Source of the DNA: Deltaproteobacteria bacterium
GTDB lineage: Bacteria > Desulfobacterota > Binatia > HRBIN30 > JACQVA1
NCBI GenBank assembly: GCA_016178705.1
Contig: JACOST010000014.1
Coordinates: forward strand, 1-64,000
Reading direction: 5' to 3'
DNA length: 64,000 nucleotides
How positions within the stretch are numbered: the stretch's first letter is position 1; the number at the start of each line of letters is the position of its first letter. The notes below the pieces were generated by a model. The model searched no databases. It was not told the origin of the DNA and was given only the letters and a program-made list of their open reading frames with translations. The position numbers were made by a program, and so were the translations under genes. Below are positions 15,364-25,020 of this stretch, in pieces.

Positions 15364-16170
15364 CTAGCTCTTCATCGCCACGAACAAACCCGAGTCCTTC
15401 GTGATGCGAACGGCCCCGCGCATTGCGATCTCGTGGTCGATGTGCGCGCGCAGTTTGCCGAGCGCTTCCTTTGAGATTGTCGCGGTTGCAGACATCGATC
15501 GGATATACGCGATGAGTGGTTCCGCATCAGTGACGACCAACCCATCCTCGTAGCGCAGCGCGCGGACGTCGCCGAAGCGGCGCTGGAGTTGCGCGAGCCC
15601 GGTCTCCAGTCCGAAACGGGTCGCGCTGTCGATCATCTCGGTCGCCGGCGCGAACGGGGCGGCAAGTTGATCGAGTTCGCGCAGATGCGCGTGGCCGTTG
15701 GTGGCGGCGTACAATCGTCCGCCCGCTCGTAGCACGCGATGGATCTCCGCAATCGCGGGGTCGCGATCGGGGACGTGGTACAGCATGTGATTCGCGATTA
15801 CGACGTCGAAGGAGTCGTCGGCATGTGGGATCGACTGCGCGTCGACTTGTTCGAAGCGAACCGTGAGGTTGCCGCCAGCGAGTCCTTGGCGCGCCGCGTT
15901 GAGCATGCCGGACGAGAAGTCCGACAGCGTCAACTCCCATGTCGGATCCAGTCGATCGCGATTCTTCACCCACATCGTGCCGGCGCCGCAACCAACGTCC
16001 AGCACGCGACTCGCCGGCGGCAACGCGAGCTGATCGAATAGCCAGCGGTGCCATGGGTACGGGTTGATGCTGAAGCGGTCGTGCAGCGCGATCCGGGCAT
16101 CAAGGTTGCGGCTGTCGCGGTACTGCACATTGCGAAGATATGACGGGTCGGTGTTGATCGAATGGGCCAT
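15364..16170 (-). CDS. Class I SAM-dependent methyltransferase
   Basis: A 268-residue methyltransferase of the UbiE/type-11 group. Motif I is VLDVGCGAGTMW, followed by an acidic end of strand 2 (TLSDFSSGML) and the post-motif FDVVIANHMLYHVPD. The acceptor is unknown: it could be a small molecule or lipid. The ATG at 16170 (MAHSINTDP) is preferred; 16191 is also possible. The gene is divergent from the ferredoxin gene with about 110 bases between. Confidence 0.88.
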   Translation of the reverse strand: MAHSINTDPSYLRNVQYRDSRNLDARIALHDRFSINPYPWHRWLFDQLALPPASRVLDVGCGAGTMWVKNRDRLDPTWELTLSDFSSGMLNAARQGLAGGNLTVRFEQVDAQSIPHADDSFDVVIANHMLYHVPDRDPAIAEIHRVLRAGGRLYAATNGHAHLRELDQLAAPFAPATEMIDSATRFGLETGLAQLQRRFGDVRALRYEDGLVVTDAEPLIAYIRSMSATATISKEALGKLRAHIDHEIAMRGAVRITKDSGLFVAMKS

Positions 16171-16282
16171 GACACTGTGCGCGTATCGCATTGCGCGGAG
16201 CAAGAGAAGCTGAGGTGCACTTTGTTGTCTGCTCGGTGGCCCTGTGCTAGTCGTCCCGCGACCTTTGCGGAGGCCGCGTTTC

Positions 16283-16618
16283 ATGTCCACGCTGATCACC
16301 GAAGAATGCATCAACTGCGGCGCGTGCGAGCCTGAGTGCCCGAACACCGCGATCTACGAAGGCGGGGCGCGGTGGGCGCTGAACGGCGACACCCACCCGG
16401 CGATCAACGACGACATCTATTACATCGTGCCCGACAAGTGCACCGAGTGCGTCGGCTTCTTCGCCGAAGAGCAATGCGCCGCGGTGTGTCCGGTGGACTG
16501 CTGCGTGCCCGATCCCAACATTCCCGAAACCGAAGCCGTGTTAATCGAGCGCGCACGCCGGCTCCATCCCGACAAACCGCTCGGCGATCCGTTTCCGTCG
16601 CGCTTCCGAACAGCGTAA
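16283..16618 (+). CDS. 4Fe-4S dicluster ferredoxin (YfhL-like)
   Basis: A 111-residue ferredoxin. The first cluster motif is [13 protein letters not shown]. The second is spaced by an insertion ([21 protein letters not shown]), as in YfhL-type ferredoxins. It would carry low-potential electrons between cytoplasmic enzymes; no partner enzyme is adjacent. The ATG at 16283 follows GGAGG. Confidence 0.93.
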   Translation: MSTLITEECINCGACEPECPNTAIYEGGARWALNGDTHPAINDDIYYIVPDKCTECVGFFAEEQCAAVCPVDCCVPDPNIPETEAVLIERARRLHPDKPLGDPFPSRFRTA

Positions 16619-16665
16619 CCAGGCGCGGCGGCAACCCGCCGCCGATTCAACCAATCGACTCATCC

Positions 16666-17430
16666 GTGGAACCTCTGACCCCCACTTCTCGCGCCGCGTT
16701 TGCGGCGGTGCTGTTGGTGCTGGTTGCCGGCGGCGCGCTCGTCAGCATCTTTACGTTCGTGCGTCGACGCCCTGATACCAGTCGCGCCGGCGGCTCGCTC
16801 TTGTTGGGTGCCGCCATTCGCGCCTGGCACTTCGAGAACCTGCGCCCGTTCGAAGAGGCCTGCGTGCGCTGGGGCGTGCGGCCGGCGTGGTTGTCGTGGA
16901 TACAACTCGGCATCGGCGTGCTCGTCGGCATCACGTACGCCGAGGGCCTGATCTTCGACAGCGGATTTCTGCTCATCTGTGCGGGCAGCCTAGACATCCT
17001 CGATGGGCGAGTGGCGCGGCGCACCAACTCGGGTAGCACGCGCGGCGCGTTCATGGACTCGATCATCGACCGCTACACCGATGCGCTCGCGTATCTCGGC
17101 ATTGCCGTCTACTTCCGCGACTCGTGGGTGCTGTGGGCGGCGTTGTGGGCGTTGATCGGTGGGCTGATCACCAGCTACGCGCGCGCGCGTGGCGAGGCGC
17201 TCGGCGCGACTTGTCACGTTGGCTTGTTGCAGCGGCCCGAACGCTACGTGATTCTCGGACTCGGCTCGATCTTCGGCGCGCTGATCGAACACGCGCTCGG
17301 CCATCCACTCGGCTGGCAACCGCACATGATCCTCGCCACGGTGGTGCTACTGTTGGCGGTGTTGTCGAATGTGACGGCGGTGCAGCGGCTCACCCACATC
17401 ATGCACCAACTCGACGGGCCGCCCGCATGA
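16666..17430 (+). CDS. CDP-alcohol phosphatidyltransferase family membrane enzyme
   Basis: A 254-residue polytopic protein starting at GTG 16666. It contains the complete CDP-alcohol phosphotransferase motif: DGRVAR at residues 113-118, Gly127, Asp131 and Asp135, with the normal spacing. Such enzymes move a phosphoalcohol or phosphatidyl group from a CDP-linked donor onto an alcohol such as inositol, glycerol phosphate or a sugar phosphate. The product cannot be told from the sequence. It overlaps the next gene (ATGA) in an operon with a flippase-like protein, suggesting synthesis and transport of a lipid. Confidence 0.87.
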   Translation: MEPLTPTSRAAFAAVLLVLVAGGALVSIFTFVRRRPDTSRAGGSLLLGAAIRAWHFENLRPFEEACVRWGVRPAWLSWIQLGIGVLVGITYAEGLIFDSGFLLICAGSLDILDGRVARRTNSGSTRGAFMDSIIDRYTDALAYLGIAVYFRDSWVLWAALWALIGGLITSYARARGEALGATCHVGLLQRPERYVILGLGSIFGALIEHALGHPLGWQPHMILATVVLLLAVLSNVTAVQRLTHIMHQLDGPPA

Positions 17431-17591
17431 GCGACGGCAAAGGCTGGCGCGTCGGCGGCTTCTTCGTCTTCATGCTGGGCGCTGGGTTGGTGTTGGAAAG
17501 CCCGGCGGTGTGGTACGGATTGGTCATGATGGGTGCCGGAGCAATCGGGTTTGCATGGGGCCTGGTGCGTGCCCGTGGAAGCGCTGCATGA
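17427..17591 (+). CDS. 54-residue two-helix membrane protein
   Basis: A very short protein overlapping its neighbours at both ends by four bases (ATGA), so clearly part of the operon. It has two hydrophobic stretches (VGGFFVFMLGAGLVL and WYGLVMMGAGAIGFAWGLV) with a short loop, and a positive C-terminus. No known family. The gene pair around it suggests a role as an accessory subunit in lipid synthesis or transfer. Confidence 0.7.
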   Translation: MSDGKGWRVGGFFVFMLGAGLVLESPAVWYGLVMMGAGAIGFAWGLVRARGSAA

Positions 17592-18586
17592 ATCGAACGA
17601 TTCGCATCGTCTTGAGCGTGGCGCTGTCGCTCGTGTTCCTGGGCTTCGCGGTGCAGAACGTCAACTGGAACGAAGCGCTGCGCGCGATGGCCAGTGCGCA
17701 CTACATCTACGTTGCCCCGATGTTCGCGGTCACGGTGTGGACGCTGTACATCCGCGCGCAACGCTGGCGGCTGTTTCTGCGGCCGGTCGGCGTGCCGCCC
17801 ATGCGGCTGCTGATCGCCGCGGTCAATATCGGGTTCATGGCCAACATGGTACTGCCGCTGCGCATCGGCGAAGTGATTCGTCCGGTGCTAGTGAGTCGCC
17901 GCCAACGCGTTCCGCTCAGCGGGATCTTGGCAACCATTGTCCTCGAACGCATCTTCGACATGTTCACCGTCGTCTTCCTCTTCGGTGTGTCGGCGCTGTT
18001 GGTTCCGGTCTCCGCGCAGGTGCAGCAGTGGGGCGTGCGGTTGACCGTACTGGCCCTGTTGATCGGCGGCGGGGTCGCGTTGGTGCGGTGGCAAGAGCAA
18101 CGGATGTTGGCGCTCGCGCGCACCATCCTCCGCATAGTGCCTGCCGGCCCGCGCGACGCGATCGATCACTTTCTCGAGGGCTTCATCACCGCGCTCGAAG
18201 TACTCGACCGGCCGTCGACGTTCTTGCTGGCGTTCGCGTGGTCGCTCTACTTGTGGATGGTGATCGCGCTGGTGTGGGCGCTGGGCTTCTGGGCCTTTGA
18301 TCTGCACGTGCCGGTGATCGTGGGGGCGATGACCGTGACGGTGATGGTCGCCATCGCGGTCGCGGCGCCGTCGGCTCCCGGTTATGTAGGCGCGCTGCAG
18401 TTGGGTTGCGTGCTGGCGCTGGCGATCTTCGGCGTCTCGGAGAGCCAAGCCATCGCGTACTCGATCGTCCTCCACATCGCGCAGTTTGTCGCCAGTGTGG
18501 GCGCCGGGCTATATTCGCTGTGGAGCGAAAATTTGTCGTTGCGAGAAGTGGAGAACGTGTCGGAGGTCGAAGGTGCCGCGGCTTGA
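17588..18586 (+). CDS. UPF0104/LPG-synthase-type transmembrane protein (flippase-like)
   Basis: A 332-residue membrane protein of the lysylphosphatidylglycerol-synthase TM-region family, with about eight hydrophobic segments. Family motifs are RWRLFLRP, NMVLPLRIGEVIRP and the conserved ER in ATIVLERIFD. The C-terminal part has the PGYVGALQ motif. The family (AglD/MprF membrane domains) is linked to lipid-head-group transfer or flipping. It follows the CDP-alcohol transferase and the 54-residue protein and runs into coaBC with a 14-base overlap. Confidence 0.88.
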   Translation: MNRTIRIVLSVALSLVFLGFAVQNVNWNEALRAMASAHYIYVAPMFAVTVWTLYIRAQRWRLFLRPVGVPPMRLLIAAVNIGFMANMVLPLRIGEVIRPVLVSRRQRVPLSGILATIVLERIFDMFTVVFLFGVSALLVPVSAQVQQWGVRLTVLALLIGGGVALVRWQEQRMLALARTILRIVPAGPRDAIDHFLEGFITALEVLDRPSTFLLAFAWSLYLWMVIALVWALGFWAFDLHVPVIVGAMTVTVMVAIAVAAPSAPGYVGALQLGCVLALAIFGVSESQAIAYSIVLHIAQFVASVGAGLYSLWSENLSLREVENVSEVEGAAA

Positions 18587-19787
18587 AGGGCGCAGCGTTC
18601 TGCTCGGGGTGAGTGGTGGGATCGCCTGCTACAAAGCCGCCGAGATCGTTCGCCTGTTGACGACAGCCGGCGCCACTGTGCGCGTGGCGATGACCCGCAA
18701 CGCGTGCGAGTTCATCACGCCGTTGACGCTGCAAACATTGTCCGGCAATCCGGTCTCCACCGACACCTTCGATCTCACGCAAGAGTCGGAGATCGGCCAC
18801 ATCCGCCTCGCCGATACCGCCGAGGCCGTCGTCATCGCCCCGGCCACGGCGAACATCATCGGCAAGCTGGCGCACGGCATCGGCGACGACTTGCTCACCA
18901 CCGTGCTGTTGGCCGCCCGCGCACCGGTGCTGATCGCGCCGGCGATGAATGTCCACATGTACGAGAACCCAATCGTGCAGGAGAACCTCGCGCGGCTGCG
19001 CACGCACGGCTACCGCATCATCGAACCGAGCGCCGGCTTCCTCGCGTGCGGGTATGAAGGACAGGGGCGCCTCGCCGATCCCGAGATCATCGTCGCCGAA
19101 GTCGCGCGCGCGCTCACCACACCCGACCTCGCCGGGCAACGGGTGCTGGTGAGCGCCGGACCCAATCGCGAAGCAATCGATCCGGTCCGATTCATCTCCA
19201 ATCGCTCGACCGGCAAGATGGGCTTTGCATTGGCGGCAGCCGCGTGGCGGCGCGGTGCCGAGGTGGTGCTGGTTGCCGGACCGACGAGTCTGCCGACGCC
19301 GTGCGGCGTGCGCCGCGTCGACGTTGACAGCGCCGAGGAGATGCACCGCGCGGTGGGCGCGGAGTTCGACCACAGCTCGATTGTGTTGATGACCGCCGCG
19401 GTCGCCGACTACCGCCCGGCGCGCGTCGCACCGCAGAAGCTCAAGAAGGCGGCGGGCGGCTTGTCGCTCGAACTGGAACGCACGACCGACATCCTCGGCG
19501 ACATCGCGCCGCGCAAGGGTAGCCGCATCGTCGTTGGGTTTGCGGCCGAGACCGAAGCCATGCTCGCCAACGCGCAGCGCAAACTGCGCGAGAAACAGCT
19601 CGACTTCATCGTCGCCAACGATGTGTCTCGGCCCGACGCTGGTTTCAGTGTCGACACTAACGCGGTCACAATCGTCAGCGCCGCTGCAATTGAGGAGCTG
19701 CCGCTGATGTCGAAAGACGACGTTGCCGATCGCATTCTCGACCGTATCAGCGCACGCGTGCGGACGCCGCAGACCGCCAGCGCCTGA
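18573..19787 (+). CDS. coaBC: Bifunctional CoaBC (phosphopantothenoylcysteine synthetase/decarboxylase)
   Basis: A 404-residue fusion. The N-terminal CoaC flavoprotein domain shows GVSGGIACYKAAEIVR, the catalytic His76 in SEIGHIRLA and the substrate-binding PAMNVHMYENP, where the usual Trp is Tyr. The C-terminal CoaB ligase domain shows RFISNRSTGKMGFALA and AAVADYRP, with KLKK. It joins cysteine to phosphopantothenate and decarboxylates the product in CoA synthesis. The GTG start at 18573 has a GGAGGT site inside the upstream gene. Confidence 0.95.
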   Translation: MPRLEGRSVLLGVSGGIACYKAAEIVRLLTTAGATVRVAMTRNACEFITPLTLQTLSGNPVSTDTFDLTQESEIGHIRLADTAEAVVIAPATANIIGKLAHGIGDDLLTTVLLAARAPVLIAPAMNVHMYENPIVQENLARLRTHGYRIIEPSAGFLACGYEGQGRLADPEIIVAEVARALTTPDLAGQRVLVSAGPNREAIDPVRFISNRSTGKMGFALAAAAWRRGAEVVLVAGPTSLPTPCGVRRVDVDSAEEMHRAVGAEFDHSSIVLMTAAVADYRPARVAPQKLKKAAGGLSLELERTTDILGDIAPRKGSRIVVGFAAETEAMLANAQRKLREKQLDFIVANDVSRPDAGFSVDTNAVTIVSAAAIEELPLMSKDDVADRILDRISARVRTPQTASA

Positions 19788-19793
19788 TCGTCT

Positions 19794-20738
19794 TCAGTGA
19801 GGGTCGCGACCGCTGGCTTGGGCAACGACCCGCCGGGGGCGAGTGAGCGCCGAGAGCGATAACGGCGACTCCAGCGTGCCCGGACTTAGTGCCAAGGCGT
19901 CGACCTCGCGTTGCAACGCCGGTGGAATCTGCCCACGCCGCAGTAACAAGCGCAACGTGCGCCGGATCGTCAGCGCCTGACTCAACGCCTCGTGCCCGGT
20001 TGGATCGCCGGCCTGCGATGCGGACCGCTTGCCGCGGCTGAGCAGGTCGACGATGCTGGTCCGACAGAGGTCGTTGTAGAGCGGAACGATCTCGGGCGGC
20101 AGTGGAAAGCGCGACATCGCATCGAGCACAAGCACGACGCGATGCCACTGCTCGAATCCCTGCCAGGCCAGCACCGAATCGAAAATCCGCTTGTTGGTCC
20201 GAAACGAGAACAGCGTGCGGGCCACCGCCCGTTCCACCAGTGCGTCACAGGCGGTAAAGCGCCGGTGACGCAGGTCTTGGATCACTTCGCGCAGCGCCGC
20301 GTCCTGCAAGGAATCGAAGCGAGTCTCCCAGTACACATGACGCAGTGTGCGGGCCGGATAGCTGACGATGAGTTGGGTGGGGACGTAGTGATTGTGCGAG
20401 TAGACGTCGGCGGCGAGATGCGAGAGATAGCCGTAGGCGAAGGCGCGCTCGGCATTGCTGCGCGCGGCCGCGCGCACCTGCCAGCCCACCACCCACGAGT
20501 GGCAATGCGCCGCCAGCGCGCGGGTGTACTTCTTCGCCTGCGTGATGTCGGCGCCGATGCAGCCGTAGAGGTACTCCAACTGGTGGCGTGCGAGTAAATC
20601 TTGAAGCGCCGCCGGGGCGGTGTTAAGGGTTTGCAAGACCGCCGATCCGTGTGCCAAGTGCGTAATCGGTCCCCACGCCAGCGCGTCCACAGGCACCAGC
20701 AACACGACGGCGATCAGCCCCAAGCACAGCAGCATCAT
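19794..20738 (-). CDS. Zinc-dependent phospholipase C-like protein, secreted
   Basis: A 314-residue protein with an N-terminal signal peptide (LLCLGLIAVVLLVPVDALA) whose mature part begins WGPITHLAHG. This matches the start of the Zn-dependent phospholipase C family, where the N-terminal Trp and the His bind zinc. More His/Asp ligands are seen in AHCHSWVVG and YGYLSHLAADVYSHNHYVP. The family includes many uncharacterised proteins; substrate here is unknown. It is convergent with coaBC and nearly back-to-back (16 bases) with the uracil-DNA glycosylase. Confidence 0.82.
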   Translation of the reverse strand: MMLLCLGLIAVVLLVPVDALAWGPITHLAHGSAVLQTLNTAPAALQDLLARHQLEYLYGCIGADITQAKKYTRALAAHCHSWVVGWQVRAAARSNAERAFAYGYLSHLAADVYSHNHYVPTQLIVSYPARTLRHVYWETRFDSLQDAALREVIQDLRHRRFTACDALVERAVARTLFSFRTNKRIFDSVLAWQGFEQWHRVVLVLDAMSRFPLPPEIVPLYNDLCRTSIVDLLSRGKRSASQAGDPTGHEALSQALTIRRTLRLLLRRGQIPPALQREVDALALSPGTLESPLSLSALTRPRRVVAQASGRDPH

Positions 20739-20754
20739 GTGACTGGATCGTACT

Positions 20755-21480
20755 ATGGCGGATGAGACCCCTCAAGCTGAGTTGCGCGCGCTCCTAGCGA
20801 GTGTGCGGGCACACGTCGAAGACGCGCGCGATGACGGGGTGGCAGGCTTTCCGCGAGTGACGGCGCGCGCGACGCCGCCGCGGCCGGCGGTGCCAACGGT
20901 GCACGAGCCCTCCGCAACCGGCGTGGCGTCGCTCGACGACGTGCGCGCCGAGCTCGGCGACTGCCAGCGCTGCAAACTGTGCAAAGGGCGCACGCATATC
21001 GTCTTCGGTGTCGGCAATCCCGCTGCCGAGCTGATGTTCGTCGGTGAAGGCCCGGGGCGGGACGAAGACTTGCAAGGCGAGCCCTTTGTCGGTCGCGCTG
21101 GGCAGCTGCTCACCGAGATCATCACTAAGGGCATGAAGCTGCAGCGCGCCGATGTCTACATCGCCAACGTGGTGAAGTGTCGCCCGCCGGAGAATCGCAA
21201 TCCCGAAGCGGACGAGATCGCAGCCTGCGAGCCGTTCCTGATTCGACAGATCGAAGCCATCAAGCCGCGCGTGATTGTCGCCCTCGGCAAGTTCGCCGCG
21301 CAAACATTGCTGCGCGACAGCACCCCGATCACCCGCATGCGCGGCCGGTGGTTTGACTATCACGGCATCAAGCTGATGCCGACGTTGCACCCGGCATACT
21401 TGCTGCGCAATCCCGCCGACAAGAAGTTGGTGTGGGAAGACATCAAGATGGTGCTGCAGGAGTTGGGGAGACGGCCGTGA
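20755..21480 (+). CDS. Family 4 uracil-DNA glycosylase (4Fe-4S)
   Basis: A 241-residue family 4 UDG. The iron-sulfur Cys pair [10 protein letters not shown] is followed by [17 protein letters not shown], the catalytic water-binding motif, then [13 protein letters not shown] with a further Cys ligand, and TLHPAYLLR with the leaving-group His. It removes uracil from DNA in base-excision repair. The first 60 residues are low-complexity and not part of the fold. The stop overlaps the GTG of the NfeD gene. Confidence 0.94.
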   Translation: MADETPQAELRALLASVRAHVEDARDDGVAGFPRVTARATPPRPAVPTVHEPSATGVASLDDVRAELGDCQRCKLCKGRTHIVFGVGNPAAELMFVGEGPGRDEDLQGEPFVGRAGQLLTEIITKGMKLQRADVYIANVVKCRPPENRNPEADEIAACEPFLIRQIEAIKPRVIVALGKFAAQTLLRDSTPITRMRGRWFDYHGIKLMPTLHPAYLLRNPADKKLVWEDIKMVLQELGRRP

Positions 21481-22808
21481 AAATCCATACGCGGGTCTTG
21501 GCGCGGGTCGCTCTGCTGCTGGTTCTGCTGAGTGCGACGGCGGGCGCGGCGGAGCACCACGTCAACCTGATCGAGATCGACGCCGGGATCAATCCGGCCA
21601 CGGCGGACTTCATCCGCGAGGCCATCGACGAAGCGCACCGCGACGGGGCGCAGGCGCTCATCATTCAGCTCGACACGCCCGGTGGTTTGCTCGATTCGAG
21701 CAAAGCGATCGTCAAGGATCTCCTCGGCTCGCCGGTACCGGTGATCGTCTACGTGGCGCCGAGCGGTGCTGGCGCGACCTCAGCCGGCGTCTTCGTCACC
21801 ATGGCCGCCAACCTGGCCGCGATGGCGCCCGGTACGAACATCGGCGCGGCGCATCCAGTCGGCGGCCAGGGGGAAGACATTGCCGGCGACATGCGCGAGA
21901 AGGCGGAGAACTTCACCGCGTCGCTCAGCAAGTCGATCGCACAACAGCGCGGCCGCAATGTCGAGTGGGCCGAGAAGGCGGTGCGCGAAAGCGTCTCGAT
22001 TACCGCCCAGGAGGCGCTCAAGCTCGGCGTGATCGATTTGGTGGCGATCGATATTCCCGATCTCCTGCGCCAAGCCGACGGCCGCGAAGTCGACGCCAAC
22101 AACACGAAGCTGAAGCTGGCGCTGGCGGACGCGACCGTCGCGCGCAAACAGATGCGCCTGAAGCAGACGCTGCTCAACATCATCGCCAATCCCAACGTCG
22201 CCTACCTGCTGATGATGGCGGGGCTGCTCGGACTGTACGTCGAGTTTACGCATCCGGGTGTTTTCTTCCCGGGCATCGCCGGCGCGATTTGTCTCGTGCT
22301 CGGGTTGACGGCGTTGCAGGTGCTGCCGATCAACTATAGCGGCTTGGCGTTGATCCTACTCGGTGTGGCGATGCTGGTCGCGGAATTGTTTCTGCCCAGC
22401 TTCGGAGTGGTGGGCGTTGGCGGGCTCATCGCATTCGTGATCGGGTCGCTGTTGCTGTTCGACACCGCCGACTCGGACCTCGCGGTCGATCGCGGTATCA
22501 TCGCGGCCGCGGCGGCGACGCTCGGCAGCTTTACGCTCTGGGTGGGATACCTCGTGGTGCACTCGCAACGGCGCAAACCGTCGTTGGGGCAGGAGGGCAT
22601 GATCGGCGAAGTCGGCGAAGTGCGACAGCGGCTGGCACCCGCGGGTAAAGTGTTCGTCCATGGCGAGTACTGGAATGCGGTAGCCGAAGCCGCCGATGAC
22701 CCGCTCGATGTCGGCGCGCAGGTGCAAGTGGTGGCGATTGAGGGGCTGAAGATCGTTGTGCGTGCGCTGCGACCAGCTCTCAGCGGGCGTGAAGGAGGCA
22801 AGAGATGA
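21477..22808 (+). CDS. NfeD-family membrane serine protease (ClpP-like/NfeD fusion)
   Basis: A 443-residue protein. It has a signal peptide ([14 protein letters not shown]) and a ClpP-like protease domain with Ser102 in [12 protein letters not shown] and a basic residue in [13 protein letters not shown]. Four or so membrane helices span residues 230-370, and a C-terminal OB-fold NfeD domain begins near [11 protein letters not shown]. Such proteins act in the membrane with a slipin partner, encoded directly downstream with a four-base overlap. The GTG start lies over the UDG stop. Confidence 0.93.
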   Translation: MKIHTRVLARVALLLVLLSATAGAAEHHVNLIEIDAGINPATADFIREAIDEAHRDGAQALIIQLDTPGGLLDSSKAIVKDLLGSPVPVIVYVAPSGAGATSAGVFVTMAANLAAMAPGTNIGAAHPVGGQGEDIAGDMREKAENFTASLSKSIAQQRGRNVEWAEKAVRESVSITAQEALKLGVIDLVAIDIPDLLRQADGREVDANNTKLKLALADATVARKQMRLKQTLLNIIANPNVAYLLMMAGLLGLYVEFTHPGVFFPGIAGAICLVLGLTALQVLPINYSGLALILLGVAMLVAELFLPSFGVVGVGGLIAFVIGSLLLFDTADSDLAVDRGIIAAAAATLGSFTLWVGYLVVHSQRRKPSLGQEGMIGEVGEVRQRLAPAGKVFVHGEYWNAVAEAADDPLDVGAQVQVVAIEGLKIVVRALRPALSGREGGKR

Positions 22809-23560
22809 TCGGTCCGTTCGCGACAGTTGTGGTGGTGGTTGCCGGCTTGGTGCTCAGCGGCATCAAGATTCTCAAAGAGTACGAGCGCGGAGTGATCTTT
22901 CGGCTGGGGCGCTTGGTCGACCATCGTGGCCCCGGCATCATCTACGTGCTGCCGGTGATCGAGCGCATGCAACGGGTCGATCTGCGGACCATCACGATGG
23001 ACGTCCCGCCGCAGGATGTCATCACCAAGGACAACGTGTCGGTGAAAGTCAGCGCCGTGCTCTACTTTCGTGTCGTCGATCCCAACCGCGCGGTGGTCGA
23101 AGTCGTCGACTACTTGTTCGCCACCTCGCAGCTGGCGCAGACGACGCTGCGCAGCGTCTGCGGCCAGGCCGAACTGGACGAGTTGCTGGCCGAGCGCGAC
23201 AAGCTCAACGCGCGGATCCAAGAGATCCTCGATCAACAGGCCGACCCGTGGGGCATCAAGGTCGTCACGGTCGAGGTGAAGCACATCGATCTGCCTCAGG
23301 AGATGCAGCGCGCCATGGCTCGCCAAGCCGAAACCGAACGCGAGCGCCGCGCCAAGGTCATCAACGCCGAAGGTGAGTTCCAAGCCGCGCAAAAACTCGC
23401 CGATGCCTCACACATCATCAGCCAGCATCCGGTGGCGCTGCAACTGCGCTTCCTGCAAACGCTCACCGAAGTGGCGTCGGAGAACAATTCGACGACGATC
23501 TTCCCGGTCCCGGTCGATTTGTTCGCGCCGTTCTTCGCGCTGAATGAGAAGAAGACCTAA
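22805..23560 (+). CDS. Slipin (SPFH/stomatin-like membrane protein)
   Basis: A 251-residue SPFH-domain protein with one N-terminal membrane segment, then [26 protein letters not shown] and the prohibitin-type core, followed by a helical region ([17 protein letters not shown]). It is the classical partner of NfeD, thought to form membrane scaffolds cleaved by the NfeD protease. The overlap of four bases with nfeD implies coupled translation. Confidence 0.94.
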   Translation: MIGPFATVVVVVAGLVLSGIKILKEYERGVIFRLGRLVDHRGPGIIYVLPVIERMQRVDLRTITMDVPPQDVITKDNVSVKVSAVLYFRVVDPNRAVVEVVDYLFATSQLAQTTLRSVCGQAELDELLAERDKLNARIQEILDQQADPWGIKVVTVEVKHIDLPQEMQRAMARQAETERERRAKVINAEGEFQAAQKLADASHIISQHPVALQLRFLQTLTEVASENNSTTIFPVPVDLFAPFFALNEKKT

Positions 23561-23631
23561 CATCGGCAGACGCCGCAAATCTCGACCTTACATTGCGGCC
23601 CAGCGATCGAGTCTGGTAAGCACCGGCCACG

Positions 23632-25020
23632 ATGCAGACACGATGGTTCGTGCTGACGATGCTCTTTCTCACGGCGAGGCCGGCGGCGGCCGAGCCCGAC
23701 TGGGACGCGTTGACCAACGAGGCGGCCCAGCTGCTCTCCCGCTACGTGCAAATCGACACCACCAATCCGCCAGGCAATGAGCTGCCGGCGGCGCGTCTGC
23801 TCGAACAAACTCTGACACAGCACGGCGTGGGGTCGACGCTCTACCCGAGCGCCGACAATCGCGCCAATCTGCTCGCACGCCTTCCTGGTAGCGGACGGGC
23901 CGAACCGCTCGTGCTGCTGCATCACATGGACGTCGTGCCGGTGGAGGTGGCGAACTGGTCGTTCCCGCCGTTCAGCGGCGAGATTCGCGACGGCTTCGTC
24001 TATGGGCGAGGGAGCATCGACGACAAGAGCCACGGGGTCGTGCAACTCTTCGCGCTGCTTGCCCGCCATCAGGAACAGCGGCCGTGCACCCGCGATCTGG
24101 TGTTCCTGGCTGTGGCGGACGAAGAGGTGGGTGGAGAAGCCGGTGCGCGCTTCATGGTCGAGCGGCACCCCGATCTGGTACGCGCCGCGGCCGTGTGGAA
24201 CGAAGGTGGCGCCAGTGTCGAAGGGATTCTCGCGGATCATCCCGTCAATTCGATTGCGACCACGGAGAAGAATTCGCTGTGGCTAACACTCGACGCGACC
24301 GGTGAAGGTGGCCACGGTTCCGCTCCCACGCCCGATGGGGCGATCAATGTGTTGATTGCCGCGCTGGCGCGGATTGCGGCATGGGAGACGCCGATTCACC
24401 TGGTGCCGTCGGTTCGCGACGGGTTCGATCGGCTCGGCGGAGCGATGTTTCTCGGCGGCGGGTTTCTGCTCCGCAATCTCGATTCTCCGGTGATCGGCAG
24501 CCTGGCGCGCGGACGCATCACCAAGAACCGCGTCACCAACGGCTTGGTGCGCAACACGATTGCGCTCACCGGCCTGCGTGCCGGCGTGAAACACAACGTC
24601 ATCCCGCGCGCGGCGGAGGCCGACATCGACGTGCGCTTGCTGCCCGATCAGTCGCCCGAGGAGTTCCTCGCGGAGTTGCAGCGCGTGATCGACGATCCGC
24701 GCGTAACCATTCGCCCGCTGCGCGAGTTGCCCGAGTTGCAGCCTCCGAGCCCACCCGACACGCCGTTCTTCGCCGCCGTCGAGCAATCGTTGGCCAAACG
24801 TTTACCCGCCAGTGTGACCGTGCCGGGGATGCTCACCGGCGGTAGTGACTGCAAAGCGTTCCGCGCCGTCGGCATCCCGTGCTACGGCTACCAACCGCTG
24901 CTGGGCAACACCGACATGATCGCCCGGATCCACGGCGTCGACGAACGGCTCAGCCTCGACAATCTCCGACTCGGCATTCAGGTTACGTACGACGTGCTGA
25001 CGACGCTCTGCGAGCCGTGA
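23632..25020 (+). CDS. Secreted M20 family metallopeptidase
   Basis: A 462-residue M20 peptidase with a signal peptide (FVLTMLFLTARPAAA). Zinc ligands and catalytic residues are visible: LLHHMDVVPV, YGRGSIDDKSHGVV, ADEEVGGEAG and a late GGSDCKAF in place of the usual His-rich end. M20 enzymes remove residues from peptides or hydrolyse acylated amino acids; here probably a periplasmic dipeptidase or carboxypeptidase. Its 3' end overlaps that of the histidine kinase gene by 38 bases on the opposite strand. Confidence 0.92.
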   Translation: MQTRWFVLTMLFLTARPAAAEPDWDALTNEAAQLLSRYVQIDTTNPPGNELPAARLLEQTLTQHGVGSTLYPSADNRANLLARLPGSGRAEPLVLLHHMDVVPVEVANWSFPPFSGEIRDGFVYGRGSIDDKSHGVVQLFALLARHQEQRPCTRDLVFLAVADEEVGGEAGARFMVERHPDLVRAAAVWNEGGASVEGILADHPVNSIATTEKNSLWLTLDATGEGGHGSAPTPDGAINVLIAALARIAAWETPIHLVPSVRDGFDRLGGAMFLGGGFLLRNLDSPVIGSLARGRITKNRVTNGLVRNTIALTGLRAGVKHNVIPRAAEADIDVRLLPDQSPEEFLAELQRVIDDPRVTIRPLRELPELQPPSPPDTPFFAAVEQSLAKRLPASVTVPGMLTGGSDCKAFRAVGIPCYGYQPLLGNTDMIARIHGVDERLSLDNLRLGIQVTYDVLTTLCEP

